Shown here piece after piece: positions 1-7,153 of a stretch of DNA of 15,503 bases. A program made the position numbers and the translations under genes. Source of the stretch: Hemicentrotus pulcherrimus (Eukaryota; Echinodermata; Echinoidea; Camarodonta; Strongylocentrotidae); NCBI GenBank assembly GCA_003118195.1, contig BEXV01000245.1, positions 293,291 to 308,793 of the forward strand. Reading direction: 5' to 3'. Positions within the stretch are counted from its first letter, which is position 1. Every line of letters begins with the position of its first letter. The notes below the pieces were generated by a model. The model saw only the letters and a program-made list of their open reading frames with translations, had not been told where the DNA came from and searched no databases.

Positions 1-274
1 ATTTTACATATATTTTTAACACCAGAGTACTACCAGGATCCCATTTCCATTTTACAACTAGAACAATAACATCATGTGTAAATTGTTATCATAATTTTAA
101 TCATGCCTTCCTCTTCTTTTTTTATTTCTCTCTTCTCTCTCTCTCTCACTCTCTCTCTCACACACTCCCTCCTGATCTCTTTCTCTGTTCTTGTTTCTTT
201 CTCTCGCTCTCACTTTCTCTCTCATTTGTCTCTCACCCTTCTTTCCTAACCCTTCATGCTGACACCCCATGTAG
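1..274 (+). other. Intron end upstream of first visible THNSL1 exon
   Basis: This is non-coding sequence ending in the acceptor CCCCATGTAG just before 275. It includes a long pyrimidine-rich tract at about 104-250. No exon encoding the kinase P-loop (GxxGxGKS/T) is visible here, so the 5' part of the gene is outside the window. Confidence 0.75.
104..250. repeat. Degenerate (CT)n / polypyrimidine tract
   Basis: About 145 bases consist almost wholly of C and T on the + strand, with runs of CTCTCTCTCT broken by CACA and TTTT. It sits about 25-170 bases upstream of a 3' splice site, so it may reinforce the pyrimidine tract. It is simple sequence and does not encode the arginine/glutamate-rich peptide that can be read from its complement. 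Confidence 0.85.
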
Positions 275-1068
275 CTCTTTGAAGTTGGAGGAGATAATTT
301 TGTTGAAGCAGAGGGGCAAGCACTCCTCACCTTTACCACTCCATCAGATACAGTGGTGACACTGACTGGCTCCAATGCCATGCATGATGAAGCCATGGCT
401 CACATCTCTAATCATGGCCCGATCTTGTTCCTGGACGTCAAGAACGAGGACATCCTCCAGAGGCTAGAAGCAATGAAGGTGAATCGGATCGTAGGGCAAG
501 AGGCAGGTGTGTCAATGACAGAGATCCTAGCATACAGGCAGCACTTCTATGAGAGATGCTACAATGCACGCATTATCTGCGAGGCCAACGAAACACAAGA
601 GAGCATCGCTGAAAAGATTGTTGAAGCTGTCGCTCGATTGAAGAACCACAGTCCTTACGTTTCAACGAGGAATAGTGGAAAGACCTCGAGAAAGGATTTT
701 CTAAGTGCAGTCCTACAGGGTTTGGCGGAGGACGGTGGCCTATTTGTTCCTTCGGGACTGCTCCCAAAGATGACCTTGCAGCAGTGGGAGCGTCTGGTCC
801 CCTGCACCTACCAACAAAGAGCTCAGCGCATCCTCGAGCAATGGATTCACCCTGCTGACCTCCACCCCCGAGTACTGAATGGAATGATCCAAAAGGCGTA
901 CACTACAGTTACCTTCCAGTCTGAGGATGTGGTACCGGTCACTCATCTTGAGGGAAATCAACATCTGGTGGAAGTCTTCCATGGACCAACTGCATCCTTC
1001 AAGGATGCTCCTTTGCAACTCATGCCTCATTTCTTCAGAGAAGCAGTGAGCCAGAAAGGAGATGCAAA
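275..1068 (+). CDS. THNSL1: THNSL1 exon a (kinase-like domain end, linker, PLP-lysine region)
   Basis: The acceptor is GTAG before 275, and the reading frame starts with a whole codon (CTC). The donor is GTAAGA at 1069, leaving two bases (AA) of a lysine codon. It encodes residues 1-264 and spans both domains: the end of the shikimate-kinase-like domain and the threonine synthase N-terminal region through HGPTASFKD and LQLMPHFF. At 794 nt it is the longest coding exon of the gene here. Confidence 0.93.
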
Positions 1069-4000
1069 GTAAGAAAAACTAGTTCTAAACAAAAGCTAAA
1101 TGCTTATATGGAGGCTTTTAGCACTACGAAATAGATTTGATCAGGCTACATGAAGATGTACATATACCAGTAAACTTTTATGGATCACAATTACCCCCTT
1201 ATCTGTTGAAACTGTCCTTATATAATGTATGTTCTTTATGTTAACAAATGTTGCCACCAAAGTGGAGAATCCAAAATATGCAATACATCCTTTATTAACA
1301 TCATTCTTATCATATTCCATGTTTTTAGGTATCTTATATTAGTAGCTACATCAGGCGATACGGGCAGTGCTGTTTTAGATGGATTTGGTGCAACAAGTGG
1401 TATTTATGAAACAGATTTAAGAAAGAATTTCTAATACTTCAAAATATGAATTACATGTATATCTTTTCGATTATGACATAGGGATTCAACCTAATAAAGC
1501 AGGACTAACTACACTCATACATTAATCCTGTTTAAAATATTTGCTATCATCACAGTCTACTGTTATTATTTTGCCTTTGTTGTGCAACATATGTGTTAGA
1601 GTGTACTTATTTAAAGTTATCGTATTCCATTTTACAAATACATTACGGATACCTGCAATTGCTGCGATATGTCTTCAAGTTTCTTATAATTGCAGGTAAC
1701 TGTCAACTCAGCTCAGGTGCTTGTGCTGTCACCTTTAAAACTGTATTGTTTATCATACTTTCATCCCTTTGTTTCCATAGTGACCAGTGGTGATGATGAT
1801 GTATCTGTGATGGTGTTTTATCCTGAGGAAGGTGTCAGTCCAGTCCAGAAAGCTCTGATGACTGCTGTGGATAGTCCCAATGTCAGAGTCATAGGTAATT
1901 AGCAAGAGGAGATAAATAACTGTACAATATTGCATTATGTAAGCATAGAATAAAAGTCCTTGTTTCATGAACTTGGAAGTTGTATGAGCTGTAAAGCTTC
2001 AATTTCTCCTTGGAGGCTCCGACAGTCGATCATTGAGAGCTTTGACGTTTCAAGTCCATGTTAGGGATAAATTTCAAAGCCAATGAATAAAAGTTCACTC
2101 ACTACTGCATGCGATATTATCAATGTACACTGTAAGATTGTAGTGTATGGTGGGAATTATAGCATAGTGATATTTTCAGATATATGGTAGCTTTATGAAT
2201 GATTAGAGCTCTAAAATTGTACTTCAGTTTACTTTCAGTTTTATGAATTTATTGATTTTGTCCATCCTTTGTTTCCAATTATGATATAAAGTACACCCAT
2301 CTGATGGTCAGAGCAGTGTGCTATGTTAAGCCTGGGTACATTTGCACTACAATCTCCTTTAGTTTCCAATGGTTGGCAGATAAGTGTATCATTGTTTGTG
2401 CCTTCAAAACATTTTGCTATCCAGGTGTCGAAAGTGATTTTGACTTCTGCCAGTCGGCCATCAAGCAGATCTTTTCCTCAGGTACCTGCACGCTGCGACA
2501 CTCCCTCCTGAATGATCACAACGTCAAGCTCAGTGCAGCAAACTCCATCAACTGGGGACGCCTGCTACCTCAGATCGTTTACCATGCATCCTCTTACTTA
2601 GACCTGGCCCGGCAAGGTGTGATCAGTGTGGGTGACCCTGTGGATCTGTGTGTCCCAACTGGAAACTTTGGCAACATTTTGGGAGCTGTCTATGCCAAGG
2701 TAATCATGTTGCTGGAATTTACCTAGTGCATGCTGAGAAAAGTGCCAAACTAATATTTGCTATACAAGGACAAGGATGTACATGTATGATTCTAGGAAAC
2801 TAACCCCTGGACTATTGAACCACGGACTTCAAACTCCTGGAAAACTACTCTCCAGAAAATCACCCCTTTAAACAATTAGGCCCAGACAACTATTCTAGAA
2901 CAACTTCCCCATAATCTGTATTTTTCAGAAGGTCATTACAGCAGTTTTAGGAGGTATTTGTCGGAAGGGTTGTGGTGTTCTAGCCTGTTTATATATTTAT
3001 GTGGAAGCTTGTTTAATTTCCCGGTTTCATGAATCATTCTCAACTTCAGAGAGGCAGGGAGATGAGCAATATGATCTATGAAAAGGAAAGAAGTACAAGG
3101 GATAGAGAATGGGGAAGAAATATATTGATGTTCTGATTGATTTTTAAAAGTTGTTTTATTTTTCTTTTGTTCATCAGTTGATGGGAATTCCACTGCGAAG
3201 ACTAATTTGTGCTTCCAACGTCAACAATGTGTTAACAGACTTCCTCCACACTGGGGTGTATGATCTACGTAAGAGACCTCTGAGGGTCACCATGTCTCCT
3301 GCTATTGATATCCTCCAATCTTCAAACCTAGAAAGGTACCTGCAGTTCCCTCTTAATAATTGTATGTAATTGCATATATCTATATCCTTTGTACAGTCAA
3401 ACCTGCTTTAGTGACCACCTGTCTGCAAAGACCACATTTTTTGTTTCCCTTGAAAATGGTTTCTCATTGAATTATGTAATAAGGAACCTGTCTACAAAGG
3501 CCACTTTTTGTGTTTCCCTTGGGGGTTCGCAATAGACAGGTTTGACTCTCTGTATATTTAAATATATAAATGGTATATATACATCTATGGCATATCCTTA
3601 TACCCTTTGTATCTATACCCTTTGTATATTATAAAAGAAAATGTACAGGCATTGTTGATTTTCTCCATTGCTATACCATCATTCACAAGCTGTGTGATTG
3701 TGGAATGTTTGCAATGAACATATTGCCAAAATATGAGCTGAGCAAATAATAACCCAGTACTCTGTTTGTTTTGATTATGAATTATTCTTGTTGCCCATAT
3801 TCAATGAATCCTTTTTTTTTGGTATAATGCTTTATATATTTATAAGGAATTCCTCAGTCACATTGTTGTGTGAAGTATTCATTCATGACTGTCTTAGAAG
3901 GAAAGAGATGAAAATGAAATCTGGGGTGATTGCATGAAATTTTTGAAAAAACATAACATCTTTCAAGTGAGAAGGAAATGACCTTTAAATCATTTGTAAT

Positions 4001-6442
4001 GATATACTTGTCAAGAATCTATTTTTACATCTTTTCTCCTCAGATTGTTGTTCCTTGCCACAGATGGCAATGGTCCTCAAGTAGCCGATTTCTATGAACA
4101 ACTCAAGCAAGAACAGTACTTCAAAGTACCAGATAATGTAAGAACAACATGACATTATTGAAAACGAGAGTGAAATCTGTTGATAAGTACTATACTTTAA
4201 ATGACATTGGAGTAGATGTGAATGTTGATATTTGGATGTTGACATTGATAAAATGATAGACATCCAAGTATGTAGTGTATATATTCCAAATAATAATTGA
4301 ATTGGTTTTATTTGATATCCTCATTGTTATGTTCCAAAATGAATAAATTAAGCATATCTGTGTAAGAGAAATGTGGCTTTTATCTGTAACAACCTTGCTG
4401 TTTCCAACTTTCCATATCATCTGAATTCAGTAATCAGTGATAAATGATTATCATTTATATGTGAAATTCATAAATCAGGTAAGTTGTTTGTCAGTGCTCA
4501 TTTTCTTAGTCACAAAGTTGTGAAAGTCTTCACCATTATACTTTGATTCTGTTATCTTGGTGTCCAGGTTCTGTCTAAGATCCGACAAGACTATGGTTTC
4601 CATGGCGATTGGTGTGATGAAGAAACTTGCTCTAAGGCTATCAGAGAAACCTTCGAGAGAACAGGTATGATTATTAAGAGTAGTATTCATTTCTTTGAAG
4701 ACAGGTCCACATATAATTGTCTGTACAATGAAGTTAATTTTACTGAGAATGTCCTCTGAAGTCACCTTTGCAATAATTTCTACAATAATGGTTTGGCATG
4801 TCTGTCTGGCCCCAATCCCTAGATACATGGTTAAGATTATGGCAGTATGAAAAGAAGAACAGTTGGTAGGGAGCAAAAAGACATTAATAGAATTATACCT
4901 GTGATATCAGATAAAATATTATGTACATGTAGATGTTTTTCTACCATCAGGCTGATTGTTCTACCTTTCCGGTTCCTTGAATTTATAGAAAGCAACAACT
5001 CAAAATGATAAAAGGAATAACAGATTTTGTTGTTCTTGTTATTGTTGTTCTTGTTGTTGTTTTTATGCCTCCGTTACGAAGTAGCCGGAGGCATTATGTT
5101 TTCGGGTTGTTGTTTGTCCGTCCGTACGTCCTGTTCTCGTGATCGCATTATCTGAAGAACCGATTTATGGATTTCTGCCAAACTTTGGTCATGTATGTAT
5201 CTTGCAGAGCCAATAAATTGATTAGATTTTGGGGGTCATGAGGTCAAAGGTCACAGGGCTCATTATGTATGCAAAAACAGCTCGTGATCTCGTTATCTCA
5301 AGAACCGATTGATAGACTCCTGCCAAACTTTGGTCATGTATGTATCTTGCAGAGCCAATGAACTGATTAGATTTTGGGGTCACAAGGTCAAAGGTCACAG
5401 GGCTCATTATGTATGCTCAAACAGCTCGTGATCNTCAAAGGTCACAGGGCTCATTATGTATGCTCAAACAGCTCGTGATCGCGTTATCTCAAGAACCGAT
5501 TGATGGATTCCTGCTAAACTTAGGTCATGTATGTTAATTGCAGAGCCAATGAACTGATTAGATTTTGGGGTCACGAGGTCAAAGGTCATGTGGCTCATTA
5601 TGTATGCAAAAATAGCTTGTGATCGCATTATCATTAGAACAGAGATGAATTCCTGCCAAACGTAGATCATGTATGTATCTTGCAGAGCCAATGAACAGAG
5701 TAGATTCTTGGGTCATGAGGTCAAAGGTCATGGGCTCATGTATGCAAAAATAGCTTGTGAACGCACTCTCATTAGAACTGACAGATGGATTACTATTTAA
5801 CTCGGGACATCTTGCAGATCCAATGAACTGAGTAGATGTTAGGGTCATGAGGTCAAATATCAAAGGGTCATATATGTACATGAGAAATTGCTTGTAATCA
5901 CGATATTGCTTGTAATCATGATATTCTGAGAACCTGTTAATGGATTACAATTGAACTTGAATTTGACAAATTTCTTCAGTTTTGGTTTGTAAAATTGCTC
6001 TATGAAGGAGGCATCATTTCGACTGCGCACAGTCGAAGTTCCATCTAGTTTAGTCACCTCTCAAAGCATATGAAATAGTGAACTCTTTCATTTCATATTC
6101 TCTCCTATAGGGTACCTTCTGGACCCCCACACAGCTATCAGCAAGGTGGTAGCAGACCGTCACCCTTCAGACGATGGAGCCCCAATGCTGATCTGCTCCA
6201 CTGCTCACCACGGCAAGTTTGCATCCGATGTTCTCAACTCTCTGGGCCACAGAGCAAGTCACTCCGATAAACCGGACACGCTCTTGAATCGACTGGGGGA
6301 CCTGAACCCTCGACCTGGGCGGCACATGAACCTCGAGAGGTCAATACGGAATCCCAGAGTTCATGAAAAAGTTGTGGATGCTTCAATGGAGTCTATGATG
6401 AAAGAAGTACAGGACTTTGTGCAAGAAAGGATACGGAACTGA
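275..6442 (+). CDS. THNSL1: Threonine synthase-like 1 (THNSL1), 3' eight coding exons, 5' incomplete
   Basis: Coding exons are 275-1068, 1329-1399, 1781-1894, 2425-2699, 3178-3335, 4044-4137, 4568-4664 and 6111-6442. They join in frame to 1935 nt (644 residues plus TGA). Residues 1 to about 115 match the C-terminal part of the shikimate-kinase-like domain (LFEVGGDNFVEAEG, LTGSN, RIVGQ). From residue 128 (YVSTRN, then EDGGLFVP) a fold-type II PLP threonine-synthase domain follows: SFKD with the predicted Schiff-base Lys at residue 243 (codon 1001-1003), ATSGDTGS at 271-278 and PTGNFGN at 404-410. In animals no shikimate or threonine biosynthesis is known. The paralogue THNSL2 is reported to act as a phospho-lyase, and the role of THNSL1 is unclear. 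The kinase P-loop exon(s) must lie upstream, since the vertebrate protein is about 740 residues. No frameshift or internal stop is seen, and the catalytic PLP motifs are intact. Confidence 0.95.
1329..1399 (+). CDS. THNSL1: THNSL1 exon b (SGDTGS phosphate loop)
   Basis: The acceptor is TTTTTAG before 1329. Its first G completes the split Lys codon, giving K-YLILVATSGDTGSAVLDGF. The 3' end is uncertain: donor GTATTT at 1400 (end 1399) and donor GTGGTA at 1397 (end 1396) both leave phase 1 and join in frame to the next exon. The two differ by one residue in a poorly conserved loop. A third option, GTGCAA at 1388, would also stay in frame. Confidence 0.85.
1781..1894 (+). CDS. THNSL1: THNSL1 exon c
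   Basis: The acceptor is TTTCCATAG before 1781, entering with two bases of a split codon. The donor is GTAATT at 1895, leaving one base (G). It encodes VTSGDDDVSVMVFYPEEGVS and then VQKALMTAVDSPNVRVIG. The VFYPEEGVS strand matches the family segment that follows the SGDTGS loop. Confidence 0.9.
2425..2699 (+). CDS. THNSL1: THNSL1 exon d (GNFGN loop)
   Basis: The acceptor is CTATCCAG before 2425 and the donor is GTAATC at 2700, in phase 0. It encodes GVESDFDFCQSAIKQIF, the highly conserved SANSINWGRLLPQ segment, and PTGNFGNILGAVYAK. Conservation with vertebrate THNSL1 is very strong across this exon. Confidence 0.95.
3178..3335 (+). CDS. THNSL1: THNSL1 exon e
   Basis: The acceptor is TTCATCAG before 3178 and the donor is GTACCT at 3336, leaving AG of an arginine codon. 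It encodes LMGIPLRRLICASNVNNVLT, then DFLHTGVYDLRKRP and SPAIDILQSSNLER, all typical of the threonine-synthase-like domain. Confidence 0.94.
3394..3552. mobile_element. MITE-like element with Tc1/mariner-style ends in THNSL1 intron
   Basis: The 159-bp element begins CAGTCAAACCTG and ends CAGGTTTGACTCTCTG. The inverted ends share GTCAAACCTG, with a small indel at the outer tip. It is flanked on both sides by TA (3392-3393 and 3553-3554), the target site of Tc1/mariner elements. Inside, two similar segments (about 3418-3452 and 3487-3521, each reading CTGTCT-CAAAG-CCAC and then GTTTCCCTTG) lie about 69 bp apart. There is no coding capacity, so it would be non-autonomous. The superfamily is inferred from the ends only. 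Confidence 0.65.
4044..4137 (+). CDS. THNSL1: THNSL1 exon f
   Basis: The acceptor is TTCTCCTCAG before 4044. One base completes the Arg codon, then LLFLATDGNGPQVADFYEQL and the following residues to VPDN are read. The donor is GTAAGA at 4138, in phase 0. Conservation is weaker than in the neighbouring exons, as in other family members, but frame and position fit exactly. Confidence 0.9.
4568..4664 (+). CDS. THNSL1: THNSL1 exon g
   Basis: The acceptor is GGTGTCCAG before 4568 and the donor is GTATGA at 4665, leaving one base (G). It encodes VLSKIRQDYGFHGDWCDEET and then CSKAIRETFERT. It matches the family segment just before the conserved GY-LDPHTA motif. Confidence 0.92.
5026..5064. repeat. 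(TTG)n-rich simple repeat
   Basis: This is an imperfect run of TTG/TTGTTC units directly upstream of the first hairpin of the intronic tandem-core element. It may be part of that element's 5' end, or the simple repeat it inserted next to. Confidence 0.6.
5137..5890. repeat. 144-bp tandem repeat array containing AGGTCAAAGGTCA motifs
   Basis: Units can be aligned on TCGTGATC (5137, 5282, 5426/5473; diverged to TTGTGA later) and on AGGTCAAAGGTCA (5241, 5385, 5576, 5718). Spacings are 144 and, once the duplicate at the N is removed, 144, then 142 and about 132. Divergence increases towards the right. The 13-mer is a perfect direct repeat of AGGTCA with one-base spacing, the DR1 form bound by RXR-type nuclear receptors. 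Confidence 0.85.
5388..5480. other. Assembly join: 46-bp exact duplicate flanking a single N
   Basis: Bases 5388-5433 are repeated exactly at 5435-5480, with one N at 5434 between them. Removing 47 bases restores the 144-bp spacing of the surrounding array. This fits two contig ends that overlap but were not merged. Confidence 0.85.
6111..6442 (+). CDS. THNSL1: THNSL1 terminal coding exon
   Basis: The acceptor is CTCCTATAG before 6111. The joined codon gives GYLLDPHTAISKVVADR, the conserved C-terminal segment, followed by ICSTAHHGKFASDVL and a divergent charged tail ending VQERIRN. The stop is TGA at 6440-6442. It is separated from exon g by a 1.45 kb intron that carries the large repeat element. 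Confidence 0.94.
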
Positions 6443-6465
6443 GTGCATTGGGCCTGCTTGATGTA

Positions 6466-6679
6466 CTTTTGATGTAAAAAAAAAAAGAGTTCAAGGTTTC
6501 ACCAAAGATTGTTTATTAAAAGAGCTTTCCAGTCAACTTTTGATGTAAAAAAAAAAAGAGTTCAAGGTTTCACCAAAGATTGTTTATTAAAAGAGCTTTC
6601 CAGTCAACTTTTGATGTAAAAAAAAAAAAGAGTTCAAGGTTTCACCAAAGATTATTTATTAAAAGAGCTTTCCAGTCAA
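6466..6679. repeat. Three-copy 71/72-bp tandem repeat after the THNSL1 stop
   Basis: Units are 6466-6536, 6537-6607 and 6608-6679. Units 1 and 2 are identical. Unit 3 differs by one G-to-A change (ATTGTTTATT to ATTATTTATT) and one extra A in an A11/A12 run. Each unit carries the ATTAAA hexamer. The near identity suggests a recent duplication or a collapsed or expanded assembly region. Confidence 0.93.
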
Positions 6680-7029
6680 CTGTCTTGCAGTCATTAGGAT
6701 ATTGTTTGTATGCCATGAATTTTTTCTCCATTGGGTAGCTTTGTTATTATTCTCAGATTGTTCTTGTGTGTATTTTTTAGTAAATGGTTTGGGATTTAAA
6801 TCTTTTTTTTGTTGTACTGCAGCAATACTATTTATCTTTGTCTTCAAACATGAATATATAGATATATGTAGGTTATTGAAAGAATCAAATAGATTTCAGA
6901 ATCTGCTTTAAAGTGACGTATGAAGTTGATTGGGACATGTAAAATTTTAGCTACAAAAACAAGTGATGAATGTAGCGTCTATAAGTTACTTTCCGTTTCC
7001 CTTTTTATCAAAACCTTTGTATTTAAGAC

Positions 7030-7035
7030 AATAAA
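7030..7035 (+). promoter_or_regulatory. Candidate polyadenylation signal for THNSL1
   Basis: AATAAA lies about 590 bases after the stop codon, followed by TG-containing sequence. It is one of several AATAAA or ATTAAA hexamers in this AT-rich region, so its use is not established. Confidence 0.35.
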
Positions 7036-7115
7036 CATGTACTCATTGTTGGAACTCTCATTATATCATACTCAACCAAACAAGTTATAGAAAGAAACGA
7101 AAAAAATTAAAAATT

Positions 7116-7129
7116 TGCTCTTCCGATCT
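7116..7129. other. 14-nt match to Illumina read-2 adapter end
   Basis: TGCTCTTCCGATCT at 7116-7129 equals the last 14 bases of the TruSeq read-2 adapter as I remember it. The bases before it do not continue the match. It may be leftover adapter at a contig junction, or a chance match. Confidence 0.5.
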
Positions 7130-7139
7130 TGGAACTTTA

Positions 7140-7153
7140 TGTGTGTGTGTGTG
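7140..7153. repeat. Short (TG)n microsatellite
   Basis: Seven uninterrupted TG dinucleotides lie just after the adapter-like 14-mer. Confidence 0.8.

Larger units (their letters stand above)
5065..6050. mobile_element. Non-autonomous element with terminal hairpins and 144-bp tandem core
   Basis: The left end has a perfect 9-bp stem (5065-5073 with 5086-5094, ATGCCTCCG/CGGAGGCAT). The GGAGGCAT motif recurs near the right end (6007-6014). The right end has a perfect 8-bp stem with a 4-nt loop (6018-6025 with 6030-6037), followed seven bases later by CTAG and then T. Between them lie about five diverging copies of a 144-bp unit. This layout (hairpin plus CTRR end, internal minisatellite, no coding) resembles non-autonomous Helitron-like elements such as the bivalve pearl elements, though the family is inference. 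Open frames on either strand here are by-products of the repeat. Confidence 0.6.
6443..7060 (+). other. Probable 3' UTR of THNSL1
   Basis: This is AT-rich sequence directly after the stop codon, starting with the three-copy 71-bp repeat. A canonical AATAAA lies at 7030-7035, with ATTAAA variants in each repeat unit (6515, 6586, 6658). Further AATAAA copies occur later (for example 7854-7859), so the true transcript end cannot be fixed from sequence. Confidence 0.45.

Noticed and set aside
97..396. A 99-codon reverse-strand open frame rich in Arg and Glu
   Set aside because: Much of it is the complement of the polypyrimidine tract and the rest overlaps the first THNSL1 exon. The low-complexity reading is a by-product.
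4475..4876. A 133-codon reverse-strand frame over THNSL1 exon g and adjacent intron
   Set aside because: About 90 codons read without low complexity, but I recognise no family, it overlaps a conserved sense exon and no splice signals support it. It could at most be a decayed insertion.
5222..5881. Several reverse-strand open frames with repeated FDLVTPKSNQFIGSA-like peptides
   Set aside because: The 144-bp repeat length is a multiple of three, so frames stay open by periodicity. The frames run across the assembly join and show no protein family features.
6702..6911. Short plus-strand frame after the THNSL1 stop
   Set aside because: Its hydrophobic composition comes from T-rich 3' UTR sequence and it has no family resemblance.
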